DNA of 55,273 nucleotides from Porticoccaceae bacterium (GCA_902557735.1 CACEBC010000012.1:1-55273), one strand, 5' to 3'. Numbered from the stretch's first letter, positions 18,587-28,394 are shown. Numbers and translations are program-made. Notes: generated from the letters alone by a model not told the origin.

Positions 18587-18884
18587 TTTAGCCAAAGTGC
18601 ATGGCAACAGCATGAGCCCGACCCTTGAGCATGGAGATATAGTCCTATGCTACCATTGGGGAAGTCTAAGAGAAAATGATGTTGTCATTGCAGACATAGG
18701 AAAAGTAGGAATGGTAATCAAGCGTATTGAGTCGATCATTGGAGAAAATATTGTGCTCAAAGGCGATAATCAAAGTCTTGATTCCTCTATTTGCGGTGTC
18801 AATATTCCAAAAAGCTCAATCCAAGGTAGAGTGATTGTGCGCGTGAGTTCGAGTTTCAAGTTTTCTTTGATCAAGAGGGTCTAG
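18579..18884 (+). CDS. sodX: nickel-type superoxide dismutase maturation protease
   Basis: S26-family (signal-peptidase-like) protease of 101 residues that trims the SodN leader to expose the nickel-binding His. The catalytic Ser is in HGNSMSP (Ser11) and the general-base Lys in MVIKRI (Lys48); VLKGDNQSLDS is the third conserved block. The start is GTG at 18579, inside the end of sodN, with an 8-base overlap that suggests translational coupling. It has no transmembrane anchor, unlike LepB, which fits processing of a cytoplasmic substrate. Confidence 0.93.
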   Translation: MLDLAKVHGNSMSPTLEHGDIVLCYHWGSLRENDVVIADIGKVGMVIKRIESIIGENIVLKGDNQSLDSSICGVNIPKSSIQGRVIVRVSSSFKFSLIKRV

Positions 18885-18949
18885 ACGCATGGTTAATCGT
18901 TTATGTGTAAAACAGGTGTTATCGGACCGATATTCCCGGGAGGCAAGCC

Positions 18950-19372
18950 ATGGAAGAACAGACCAATAAAGCACCTGAGGATTTTTTATTTCTGGGCTTA
19001 GATATGCCAAAGATTACCTTGGGCTACGGGCTGTTCTTGATCCTGTGGGGTATTATGGTAAGCCTTTTCAGCGCTAGTTCTTCCATAACCTCATTCATAC
19101 CATCTTTACTCGGTGTCCCTATGTGTGCATGCGGGGTCATAGCGTTAAAAGCTCCGCATAAAAAGAAACTTATTATGCATATCGCAGTCTTGCTCGGCTT
19201 AATAATTTTTCTAGGGGGAGTTGACTTTTTTAGAGGTTTTTCAAGCGAGGCGGGGGCGTTTGCCAACATTTGGGCCGGCGCATCAAAACTAATGCTCTTA
19301 ACTACCGGTTTAGCTTTTTGCCTTCTGTGCATCAAATCTTTTATGCATGCTCGCTCGCAAGTCGATAGTTAA
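18950..19372 (+). CDS. unknown four-helix membrane protein downstream of sodX
   Basis: Unrecognised protein of 140 residues with four predicted transmembrane helices (about 20-38, 47-66, 74-92 and 107-127). The N-terminus is polar and a Cys-Ala-Cys pair sits in the second helix (PMCACGV). A GGGAGG ribosome site precedes the ATG. It follows sodX by 65 bases on the same strand and ends before a bidirectional terminator shared with groEL. Co-transcription with sodNX is plausible, but no motif ties it to nickel. Confidence 0.75.
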   Translation: MEEQTNKAPEDFLFLGLDMPKITLGYGLFLILWGIMVSLFSASSSITSFIPSLLGVPMCACGVIALKAPHKKKLIMHIAVLLGLIIFLGGVDFFRGFSSEAGAFANIWAGASKLMLLTTGLAFCLLCIKSFMHARSQVDS

Positions 19373-19456
19373 TCCAATCGACCTCCTTTTTTTACTTGTC
19401 TGCTTGCACGCTTTCTATCCCAATTAATTATCAGACCAGTCCCAAAAACCTAGAAG

Positions 19457-19486
19457 CAAAAAACCCGCCATAATAGGCGGGTTTTT
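19457..19486. terminator. bidirectional terminator between groEL and the plus-strand membrane protein
   Basis: A perfect stem of at least 11 bp (AAAAACCCGCC at 19459-19469 with GGCGGGTTTTT at 19476-19486) and a 6-base loop has T runs on both strands. It ends groEL on the minus strand and the gene at 18950 on the plus strand. Confidence 0.9.
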
Positions 19487-19508
19487 CAACGACTTAGCGA
19501 AAAGGGCG

Positions 19509-21209
<1,701 letters not shown>

Positions 21210-21216
21210 TCACTTA

Positions 21217-21510
21217 TTAAGCCTCAACCACGGCTTTTATGTCTGATTCACTGAGGATGACTAGTTCTTCCCCATCCACGTCAATGGTGTCGCTACCAGC
21301 GTACTTTCCAAAAACGACTGTATCCCCAACGCTAACATCAACTGCGCGTGACTCCCCGTTGTCTAACACGCGTCCCGATCCGACAGCAACAACCTCACCC
21401 TGGTTTGGTTTTTCCTGTGCTGACCCGGGCAGGACAATCCCGCCGGCTGATGTCTCCTCTTCTTCCTGCCTACGAACGATCACTCGATCGTGTAATGGGC
21501 GAATTTTCAT
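21217..21510 (-). CDS. groES: co-chaperonin GroES
   Basis: Ten-kilodalton lid of the GroEL chamber, 97 residues as in E. coli. It has the [13 protein letters not shown] start, the mobile loop ([24 protein letters not shown]) that contacts GroEL, and the roof loop. ATG at 21510 is preferred to one five codons upstream because the GGAG ribosome site fits it and the alignment with E. coli starts there. Confidence 0.98.
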   Translation of the reverse strand: MKIRPLHDRVIVRRQEEEETSAGGIVLPGSAQEKPNQGEVVAVGSGRVLDNGESRAVDVSVGDTVVFGKYAGSDTIDVDGEELVILSESDIKAVVEA

Positions 21511-21600
21511 ACCTAAAATCTCCATTGATCTAACTACAAAAGTGGTTTAGTTCATGCGTTCGATAGTTATTCTAAAAACACTCTTTCGCAATCGTAACGT

Positions 21601-21629
21601 ATTTGGAGGCACACTTGACTTATTTCAAG
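21601..21629 (-). promoter_or_regulatory. sigma-32 heat-shock promoter of groESL
   Basis: On the minus strand CTTGAAA (21629-21623), a 14-base spacer and CTCCAAAT (21608-21601) match the sigma-32 consensus CTTGAAA-N13-15-CCCCATNT. It is about 90 bases upstream of groES. No CIRCE inverted repeat is seen. Confidence 0.75.
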
Positions 21630-21692
21630 CCCCCCAATGAGTTTTTTTTGACATTCATGCTTTTAAAAACTATCAATCTTGATAAGTTTGTC

Positions 21693-22160
21693 TCAATGCT
21701 CTTTATCTTCAGGGATTTCGATTTCACCAACGCACGTATTGCCAGATCCATCGTGTTCATGCATTGATCTCGCTTCCCACATTTTACCGCCGCGCCAATC
21801 CGAAAGATCTCCTAAAATCCGTTTCTTTATCGTCTCGCCGCATTTCCAACGTATCCAAGGGATGAGCAATAGCGATCCGAAAAAGTCTGTAAAAAAACCG
21901 GGAGTGCAAAGCAATATCCCGGCAACAATCAGCATTAACCCGGTGAAAATTTCTCCGGCAGGTATCTGTCCTTGCGTCAATTTGCTCTTGACCGACCAAA
22001 GGATCTCCGTGCCCTGAATACGTATTATAATGCCCCCAATTATGGCGGTTGCCGCGACTAGAGCGATGGTATTTAAAGTTCCGACGTATGAACCTACAGA
22101 AATCAACAACCACATCTCAGCAAACGGCACCAATAGAAACAAAGTGATGAAAAAGAACAT
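21693..22160 (-). CDS. fxsA: FxsA family cytoplasmic membrane protein
   Basis: FxsA-type inner-membrane protein of 155 residues, known in E. coli for relieving F-plasmid exclusion of phage T7. The N-terminal membrane core has the family pattern (LFLLVPFAEMWLLISVGSYVG, then ATAIIGGIIIRIQG), followed by the amphipathic region and TGLMLIVAGILLCTPGFFTDFFG. The C-terminal 40 residues are hydrophilic and variable. It is located just upstream of groES on the same strand, as in many gammaproteobacteria. Confidence 0.92.
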   Translation of the reverse strand: MFFFITLFLLVPFAEMWLLISVGSYVGTLNTIALVAATAIIGGIIIRIQGTEILWSVKSKLTQGQIPAGEIFTGLMLIVAGILLCTPGFFTDFFGSLLLIPWIRWKCGETIKKRILGDLSDWRGGKMWEARSMHEHDGSGNTCVGEIEIPEDKEH

Positions 22161-22300
22161 TACCTTGGCTTCTCCTGTACTGAAAAATATACTCCTATTT
22201 CCTAGTCTACTCCATTTTGATTAAAGTTATTGAAACTCAGCTAATTATGAGAGACTGTCTTACTAGTGCAAAATGATTTACAGGAGATTTTGAGTCGACT

Positions 22301-23650
22301 ATGCAGGACAACAGCAATGACAAAAAATTGAGTTGGGCAGGCGCGGCTTCAGTTTATCTTCAACGCGAAGTCATAACCATGATTTTTCTTGGGTTTTCTG
22401 CGGGACTACCCTACCTATTGGTGTTCTCGACTCTCTCAGCTTGGTTGACCGAAGCGGGCGTGCAGCGTTCTGCGATCGGCTTTTTCAGTTGGGTAGGAGT
22501 CACTTTTTCCATCAAGGTACTTTGGGCACCCATTATTGACAATCTTACGATCCCTTGGATAACAAAACACTTAGGGCAAAGGAGATCTTGGATGTTAATC
22601 GCTCAGTTGGGTCTGCTATTCGGTTTGTTCTATATGTCCACTATGGAGCCAGATGCACAAATATGGACTCTAGCTTTGCTCGCAACATTTGTAGCTTTTT
22701 GCTCTGCAACTCAAGATATTTGTATAGATGCATATCGAATTGAAGCTGCCGCGGGCGAATTACAGGCGGCTATGGCAGCAACGTATATTTTTGGCTATCG
22801 TCTAGCCCTCCTTGCCTCTGGCGCAGGGGCCTTTTACATTGCTGACCTATACCACTGGCAACTTACTTATCAATTGATGGCGCTATTGATGCTAGTAGGC
22901 ATAGTAACTACAGGATTCATCAGCGAACCGCCTCACACAGCCAGCACTCGTTGGGGGTCTCTAGAGAAAGGCCTGTTTGAGCGATTCGATCCCAAGCGAT
23001 TAAGTTCAGTTAACTCTAAATTAGTCCGTGCGGTGATTATGGTATACGCCCCATTTTTCTCCTTTTTTAGAGAATATCGAGGACATGCAGCCATTTTACT
23101 TCTTTTAATAGGAGTATTTCGCATCAGTGATATCACTATGGGTGTGATGGCAAACCCTTTTTATCTCGACTTAGGTTTTACCAAGACACAAATCGCCAGC
23201 ATAGCAAAGGTTTTCGGTTTTTTTATGGCAATTTTAGGTTCTGCTCTTGGAGGCGTTTTGGTCGTTAAGGTGGGCATCATGAAACCGCTTTTAATAACGG
23301 CAATCTTGGTCGTGATTACGAACTTATTATTTTCTGTACTAGCGCTCATGGGTCCCGATCTTCACTGGCTAGCACTAGTGATTGGCGCAGACAATCTAGT
23401 CGGCGGCATGTCGAACGTTGTTTTTATTGCTTTCTTGTCCAATTTGGTAAACCAAAACTACACGGCAACCCAATATGCTCTATTCAGTTCAATTATGACA
23501 TTACCCGGGAAATTTGCGGGTGGTTTCTCAGGAATGATTGTTGATGCATTGGGATATCCAGTGTTCTTCGTTTATTCAGCGTGTATAGGCCTGCCGGCAA
23601 TATTATTGATAGTGCATTTCATGCGGAAGAAAAGCCTTTGTCTCACCTAG
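22301..23650 (+). CDS. ampG: AmpG-like muropeptide permease (MFS)
   Basis: Major-facilitator permease of 449 residues and about 12 or more helices. Similarity to AmpG, which imports anhydro-muropeptides for peptidoglycan recycling, is seen in MIFLGFSAGLPYLLVFSTLS, VLWAPIIDN, LGQRRSWMLI and ATQDICIDAYRIE. The C-terminal half contains LVGGMSNVVFIAFLSNLVN. It is convergent with ampD, which cleaves the muropeptides that AmpG imports, so the two form a recycling pair in opposite orientation with an 18-base gap. Its start follows an ACAGGAGA ribosome site. Confidence 0.9.
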   Translation: MQDNSNDKKLSWAGAASVYLQREVITMIFLGFSAGLPYLLVFSTLSAWLTEAGVQRSAIGFFSWVGVTFSIKVLWAPIIDNLTIPWITKHLGQRRSWMLIAQLGLLFGLFYMSTMEPDAQIWTLALLATFVAFCSATQDICIDAYRIEAAAGELQAAMAATYIFGYRLALLASGAGAFYIADLYHWQLTYQLMALLMLVGIVTTGFISEPPHTASTRWGSLEKGLFERFDPKRLSSVNSKLVRAVIMVYAPFFSFFREYRGHAAILLLLIGVFRISDITMGVMANPFYLDLGFTKTQIASIAKVFGFFMAILGSALGGVLVVKVGIMKPLLITAILVVITNLLFSVLALMGPDLHWLALVIGADNLVGGMSNVVFIAFLSNLVNQNYTATQYALFSSIMTLPGKFAGGFSGMIVDALGYPVFFVYSACIGLPAILLIVHFMRKKSLCLT

Positions 23651-23668
23651 CTATTATCCATCGCCGCC

Positions 23669-24214
23669 CTATACCAGAGTTAAATATCTTTTCCAGTCAA
23701 AAGAACTTCCAGGGTCTGTTTTTCGGCCCGGGGAAATATCGCTGTGACCGACAATCCGATCCGCGGTGATCAAAGGGAAAATCGATTGAAGTTGCTGTGT
23801 CAGAGACACTAATCTAGAATACTGCGCCTCTGTATAAGTTATATGATCAGCACCCTGAAGTTCAATTCCTATTGAGAAATCATTGCAACGAGGTCTATTT
23901 TCAAAAAGTGATTCCCCGGCATGCCATGCCCTAAGATTAACTGACACATACTGGGTAATTATGCCTTTTCGATCTATGTAAAAATGTGTAGAGACTTTGA
24001 GATGGGCTATTTCCTCGAAATAGGGATGCCGCGTGGGATTTAAACGGTTAGTGAAAAAGTGGTCTACATAATTACCTTCAAACTCGTTTGGTGGCAAGCT
24101 GATATTATGGATCACTAAAAGACTTATTTCTGTATCATCAGGTCGGCAATCATGATTTGGCGATTCTACCCGGCGATCAACATCTAACCAACCATTCTCA
24201 CCTCCCCTCATCAT
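23669..24214 (-). CDS. ampD: 1,6-anhydro-MurNAc-L-alanine amidase AmpD
   Basis: Cytosolic zinc amidase that removes peptides from anhydro-MurNAc during wall recycling and thereby limits AmpR-type beta-lactamase induction. It has 181 residues. Zinc ligands are visible: His in VIHNISLPP (about residue 35), His in RIVGHSDISPGRKTDPG and the Asp of KTDPG; the catalytic Glu lies in IGIELQGAD. There is no signal peptide, as expected for AmpD and unlike AmiD. Two neighbouring ATGs (24214, 24211) are equally possible starts. Confidence 0.96.
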   Translation of the reverse strand: MMRGGENGWLDVDRRVESPNHDCRPDDTEISLLVIHNISLPPNEFEGNYVDHFFTNRLNPTRHPYFEEIAHLKVSTHFYIDRKGIITQYVSVNLRAWHAGESLFENRPRCNDFSIGIELQGADHITYTEAQYSRLVSLTQQLQSIFPLITADRIVGHSDISPGRKTDPGSSFDWKRYLTLV

Positions 24215-24523
24215 ATCAAATCACCATCCGATCTTAACAATTGAAAAATAATTTTATCCCCTACATGGTTATTGCCCCCTTGGTCTTGAGGGATTCGCTA
24301 TCACATAATCTCAACAACAACAGTTAAAAAGCAGTATGTCCTGAAAATGATACAAAATTGTAAGCCTCGTTATCATACTTTTAAAGAGCGCAATAATCAT
24401 GTCTTCAATCTATCTATGATAACGGTGAATACTCTTACACTTATGTTAACCCAATTCTTGATGCCGCTCATTCAGCTATAATGCTTTTTGCTATCATTTT
24501 ATTACCCTCAGGAAGGCTAACAA
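24215..24523. other. intergenic region between ampD and nadC
   Basis: A 309-base divergent gap. A perfect TATAAT -10 box lies at 24477-24482, 42 bases before nadC, without a good -35 partner. Otherwise AT-rich with no RNA gene or operator recognised. Confidence 0.4.
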
Positions 24524-25375
24524 ATGACGAAGTATAAAATGCCACGTTCAATTGCTCTCGATATATCGGAGTGTGTATCACGAGCACTTCAAGAGGATAT
24601 TGGAGATGGAGACATTACTGCGTTGCTAGTTCCTTTAAAAAAGTTGGCAACTGCTAAGATTATTGCATTGCAACCGGCAGTTATATGTGGCATCCCATGG
24701 GCTGAAGAAGTCTTTAATCAATTGAACGGGCAAGTGGAAACAAATTGGCTCGTTAGCGAAGGTGAGGAGGTTATTGAGGGCGATGTCATTGCTTTGCTGT
24801 CAGGGAGCGCTCGCACACTGCTTACTGGAGAACGAACTGTGCTCAATTTTTTGCAAACGTTATCGGGCACAGCATCATGTGCTCGGCGCTATTTTGCAAA
24901 AGTGCAAGATTCTAGCATTTGCTTACTGGACACCCGAAAAACTATACCCGGGCTCCGCAAAGCGCAAAAATATGCGGTTCGCATTGGTGGTTGTTCTAAC
25001 CACAGGATGGGGCTTTATGACTCATTTCTGATAAAAGAGAATCATATTCTTGCATGCGGTGGAATTGCGCAGGCAATCCAAAAAGCTAGGAATATCGACA
25101 AAGAAAAAGTAGTGGAGGTGGAAGTCGAAAATATAAAGCAGTTTAATGAAGCACTCGATGCACAAGCCGATATAATAATGCTTGACAATTTTTCTTACGA
25201 AGACATTCTGCGATTAGATAAAATCGATAGGGGCCGCACCAAAATAGAGGTATCAGGAGGCGTCACTGATGAGTTGCTGGCTCAATATAAAACCTTACCT
25301 GTAGATTTTATATCTTCAGGCAGCCTCACAAAACACATAGAGGCAATCGATTTATCGATGCGATTCCTCGAATGA
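24524..25375 (+). CDS. nadC: nicotinate-nucleotide pyrophosphorylase (carboxylating)
   Basis: Quinolinate phosphoribosyltransferase, which converts quinolinate and PRPP to nicotinate mononucleotide in NAD synthesis. Protein of 283 residues with EDIGDGDIT near the N-terminus, GERTVLNFLQTLSGTA, LLDTRKTIPGLRKAQKYAV (Arg/Lys substrate site), GGCSNHRMGLYDSFLIKENH and IMLDNF ... EVSGG. An AGGAAGG ribosome site precedes the ATG. In many gammaproteobacteria nadC lies beside ampD on one side and the pil genes on the other; here only pilD follows. Confidence 0.97.
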   Translation: MTKYKMPRSIALDISECVSRALQEDIGDGDITALLVPLKKLATAKIIALQPAVICGIPWAEEVFNQLNGQVETNWLVSEGEEVIEGDVIALLSGSARTLLTGERTVLNFLQTLSGTASCARRYFAKVQDSSICLLDTRKTIPGLRKAQKYAVRIGGCSNHRMGLYDSFLIKENHILACGGIAQAIQKARNIDKEKVVEVEVENIKQFNEALDAQADIIMLDNFSYEDILRLDKIDRGRTKIEVSGGVTDELLAQYKTLPVDFISSGSLTKHIEAIDLSMRFLE

Positions 25376-25500
25376 TAGCACCATGAGAACAAATTAATTG
25401 AACATGATAATGTCATTAGACCGATAGGTTAATTAATACCTCAAGAACAAAATAAACTGCGTGAACTTAAACCAAAAAATAATCAAGAGTATTTTTGACC

Positions 25501-26355
25501 ATGGATCTTCCAGCACAGATATTGACATTACTAGGGATTGCGCTGGGCTTAACATTCGGCAGTTTCCTAAACGTGGTGATAGTGCGATTGCCAATTCAAT
25601 TGCAGTCCTCATGGCAAAAAGAATGTCAGGATTTTCTTGACATTGAGCATGAGGATGTTCCGACACGGTCGTTAAATATTATTTTCCCGAGATCTCATTG
25701 CTTTAGCTGTCAAGAAAGCCTCTCTTTTTTTCAAAATATTCCAATTATAAGTTTCCTCATATTGAGAGGCCGATGCGCCAATTGCGCCGCCTTTATTTCG
25801 CCGCAATATCCTATCGTTGAGATTTTGGGTGCTACCGCTACTACAATCGCATTATTAAATTTTGGAATAACCATAACAGCAGCTAGCGCCATCATCTTTT
25901 CATATTGCCTAATTATCCTTGCGTTCATCGATCTTAGAGAACAATTACTGCCGGATCAGATAACCATGCCTCTGCTATGGCTGGGTTTGATTGTAAACAT
26001 AGGGGGAACTTTCACATCTTTGCAAGCCGCAGTCCTCGGAGCGACTTTTGGATACCTCGGACTTTGGTCAATATTTTGGACTTTCAAATTGATCACGGGC
26101 AAAGAGGGGATGGGTTATGGTGATTTCAAATTCCTTGCTGCCTTGGGCGCTTGGCTTGGATGGCACATGTTACCAATTATTTTATTAGTAGCCAGCTCTA
26201 TGGCTCTTACTGCCGGAATGATTGGAATACTTTCAAAACGACTTAACAGAGGCGACGCAATTGCTTTTGGACCATACCTTGCTCTAGCTGGTTATCTCGT
26301 TCTCTATTTGAGAGAAAGTATGTTTGAGGTATATTTAAGCTTATTGAACGTTTAA
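25501..26355 (+). CDS. pilD: type IV prepilin peptidase / N-methyltransferase
   Basis: Inner-membrane aspartic protease that cleaves and N-methylates prepilins and type II secretion pseudopilins. The N-terminal methyltransferase part has the four-cysteine zinc site (CFSC and CANC) and GSFLNVVIVRLP. The peptidase part carries both catalytic aspartates: FIDLREQLLPDQ and GMGYGDFKFL (GxGD). About eight transmembrane helices. ATG at 25501 chosen over a TTG at 25495. The usual pilA-pilB-pilC genes are not between it and nadC. Confidence 0.94.
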   Translation: MDLPAQILTLLGIALGLTFGSFLNVVIVRLPIQLQSSWQKECQDFLDIEHEDVPTRSLNIIFPRSHCFSCQESLSFFQNIPIISFLILRGRCANCAAFISPQYPIVEILGATATTIALLNFGITITAASAIIFSYCLIILAFIDLREQLLPDQITMPLLWLGLIVNIGGTFTSLQAAVLGATFGYLGLWSIFWTFKLITGKEGMGYGDFKFLAALGAWLGWHMLPIILLVASSMALTAGMIGILSKRLNRGDAIAFGPYLALAGYLVLYLRESMFEVYLSLLNV

Positions 26356-26408
26356 GGCTATAATCAGCCATAGTTAAAAGCAAACAGAATTAGATTGAGT
26401 CTATAACT

Positions 26409-27023
26409 GTGTCAACAAAACCATATATTGTTGGATTGACAGGCGGTATTGGCAGCGGCAAAAGCACAGTAGCCAGAGCCTTTATTGATTTGGGTATTGA
26501 TGTGGTCGACGCCGACAAAGCATCGAGAAAAATTGTAGAACCGGGCATGCCCGCTCTAAAGTTCATTGCCGACCGCTTTGGACAAAAAATAATCAAAGCG
26601 GATGGGACATTAGATCGCGCCGCGATGCGAACAATTATATTCTCCCAACCAGACGAGAAGGCTTGGCTAGAAAACCTGCTGCATCCGCTCATAGCAGAAT
26701 GGATTGTGGACCAAATACGTCTCGCAAGAAGCGCTTATGTGATGCTGGAGTCACCCCTTCTTATGGAGACACAGCAACTCGAATTGGTTGACACTCTTTT
26801 GCTTGTAGACCTCCCAGAGGAGCTCCAGTTGAAAAGAGCTTCGGACAGAGACAATCAAAGTTTAGAGAATATCCAATCTATAATGGACACACAAATGAAA
26901 CGAAGTGAAAAATTAAATTGGGCTACTCATGTTTTTGATAATTCATTGCCAAAGTCTTCTATTCCGTCGAGAGTGGCGACCTTTCATAAGACTTTCCTTA
27001 GATTAGCCAATGGTTTTACCTAA
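26409..27023 (+). CDS. coaE: dephospho-CoA kinase
   Basis: Phosphorylates dephospho-CoA, the last step of coenzyme A synthesis. Protein of 204 residues with P-loop GLTGGIGSGKST at the N-terminus, VDADKASRKIVEPG (substrate loop), LHPLI and VMLESPLLMETQ, and a lid region around LQLKRASDRDN. The start is GTG at 26409 with no strong ribosome site. pilD-coaE order is normal for gammaproteobacteria; yacG, which often follows, is not found. Confidence 0.96.
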   Translation: MSTKPYIVGLTGGIGSGKSTVARAFIDLGIDVVDADKASRKIVEPGMPALKFIADRFGQKIIKADGTLDRAAMRTIIFSQPDEKAWLENLLHPLIAEWIVDQIRLARSAYVMLESPLLMETQQLELVDTLLLVDLPEELQLKRASDRDNQSLENIQSIMDTQMKRSEKLNWATHVFDNSLPKSSIPSRVATFHKTFLRLANGFT

Positions 27024-27049
27024 GAAACGGATTTGTCAGAGCAGCCAAA

Positions 27050-27253
27050 ATGCATCAACCGATGTCAATTGCCCAAATTGCTCACTTTATGCGGGATGAC
27101 AGATCTCTGACATCAACAGACTTTGTTGTTCTGCTTGATGCGGAGTATTCCGATTTCATCGAGGAAACGACCTATTGTGATGTGATTTCTGAGCCCCTGA
27201 AAAGAGCCCTTCAGATAACGGCCAAAAGATTTTATAATTTGCTGAATACTTGA
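27050..27253 (+). CDS. unknown 67-residue protein, possibly coupled to the Cys-triplet protein
   Basis: Not recognised. Hydrophilic, acidic protein of 67 residues with mixed helical potential and a single cysteine (TTYCDV); no membrane segment or signal peptide. A second in-frame ATG at 27062 is an alternative start. Ribosome sites are weak at both. Its stop overlaps a TTG that is in frame with the cysteine-triplet protein and lies six bases before that protein's ATG. Such close spacing suggests co-translation. It takes the place where yacG often sits after coaE, but it lacks the four zinc-binding cysteines of YacG. Confidence 0.55.
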   Translation: MHQPMSIAQIAHFMRDDRSLTSTDFVVLLDAEYSDFIEETTYCDVISEPLKRALQITAKRFYNLLNT

Positions 27254-27258
27254 GAAAA

Positions 27259-27960
27259 ATGCGCACAAAGATCTATAAAACCAGAGAAGAATTTTTAACT
27301 AGAACTATCCGAGATGAAAATGGCGTGAGCGAGGCCTTTGCAAAGGCTCACCCCAACTACGAGTCTATTAATTTTAATAATCGCGGCTGCTGGGACTGCC
27401 TAGGGTGCACAAACTGTGTGACTAGCAGTAATTGCGTAGATTGCTTCGGTTGCAAGAATTGTAATCTTTGCAATAAATGTTATAACTGTTCCGATTGTCA
27501 GGATTGCGAGGACTGCTATAACTGTATCAACTGCGATGGATGCAACAATTGCAACAATTGCATTGATTGCGCGGATTCGACCAATTGTTATGATTGCAAC
27601 AATTGTGATGCATGCATGGACTGCATTACTTGCTTAGCTTGCGATAATTGTTCCAACTGCAGCTTTTGCAATAATTGTGTCCAATGCAGTGACTGCAACT
27701 ATACAAATCAAGGCTATCATCGCAAGAGTATTTCATTGCGGCAAATGGAGCATAGTGTGCTTTGCTATGAGGATTCCAAAGTAATAACGGGTTTGAACAA
27801 ACTGGGTTTCCAAAGCTTTGAACAGCTGGCAGAGACGACTGGCGAATCAGCCCAACTACTGAGAAATTGGTGTACTTTTCACCCAAAGCGCTTCTCACTT
27901 CTACTAGCAGGAGCCCATCAGCAAGTCAGCTCTGAAGCTGAAGCGATCGCCAATAGTTGA
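27259..27960 (+). CDS. cysteine-triplet repeat protein (unknown function)
   Basis: Unrecognised protein of 233 residues. After about 43 residues of charged N-terminal domain (KIYKTREEFL ... HPNYESI), Cys occupies every third position through 35 consecutive triplets (about residues 44-148): 33 Cys and two Ser, at triplets 5 and 22. The residue before each Cys is Asn or Asp in about two thirds of cases. A C-terminal 87-residue domain follows with two Cys (VLCYED, NWCTFHP). No signal peptide or membrane helix, so it is probably cytoplasmic. Metal or iron-sulfur binding on a regular stripe is a reasonable inference. Start: ATG at 27259 or TTG at 27250. Confidence 0.8.
   Translation: MRTKIYKTREEFLTRTIRDENGVSEAFAKAHPNYESINFNNRGCWDCLGCTNCVTSSNCVDCFGCKNCNLCNKCYNCSDCQDCEDCYNCINCDGCNNCNNCIDCADSTNCYDCNNCDACMDCITCLACDNCSNCSFCNNCVQCSDCNYTNQGYHRKSISLRQMEHSVLCYEDSKVITGLNKLGFQSFEQLAETTGESAQLLRNWCTFHPKRFSLLLAGAHQQVSSEAEAIANS
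27388..27702 (+). repeat. nine-base coding repeat encoding Cys-x-x triplets
   Basis: Thirty-five in-frame 9-base units, each starting with a Cys codon except two starting with Ser (AGC and TCG). Cys codons are 23 TGC and 10 TGT, and the other positions vary, so the tract is conserved at protein level and is not a freshly expanded DNA repeat, apart from a locally repeated TGCAACAAT near 27541-27565. Confidence 0.9.
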
Positions 27961-27968
27961 ACAGCTTT

Positions 27969-28394
27969 TCAATCGGAACCCCCACACTTTGCCTCGGTAA
28001 AAAGTTTTTGTAGGATTGTATAATTAGCTTCAGGAAAAGAAAACTCTGATTCTGAGCCAATCGCTTTATCTATTGATATCCAAGTTTGACGCTGCCCCTC
28101 AGATGCGGCGGCCCGACCACGGTAATTAGTAACATTGAACACCTCCAAATATACCTTCAAATCTTCATAATCGTAAAAAACATCCATGAAGTGCTCCATG
28201 TCAACCACATCAATAGAAATTTCTTCGCGCAGTTCCCTAGAAATTGCTTCCCGAGAATCTTCACCTTGTTCGACTTTTCCACCCGGAAACTCCCATAAAC
28301 CTCCTTTGTGTTTATTTTGATCACGTAGGGTAATAAAAAAGCGACCTTGTTTATCCCTCAAAATGCCAATCACGACATGCAAACGACCGGCCAT
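27969..28394 (-). CDS. mutT: 8-oxo-dGTP diphosphatase MutT (Nudix)
   Basis: Sanitises oxidised nucleotides by hydrolysing 8-oxo-dGTP. Protein of 141 residues with a full Nudix box (GGKVEQGEDSREAISRELREEI), WEFPGGK just before it and the N-terminal HVVIGILRDKQGRFFITLR. Last gene of the long minus-strand run from purL; it is convergent with the Cys-triplet gene, with only 8 bases between the stops. The secA-argJ-mutT order is typical of gammaproteobacteria. Confidence 0.94.
   Translation of the reverse strand: MAGRLHVVIGILRDKQGRFFITLRDQNKHKGGLWEFPGGKVEQGEDSREAISRELREEISIDVVDMEHFMDVFYDYEDLKVYLEVFNVTNYRGRAAASEGQRQTWISIDKAIGSESEFSFPEANYTILQKLFTEAKCGGSD

Noticed and set aside
27388-27702. Possible CRISPR or satellite repeat
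   Set aside because: The units are 9-base coding triplets without spacers and with variable bases; it is a protein-level repeat.
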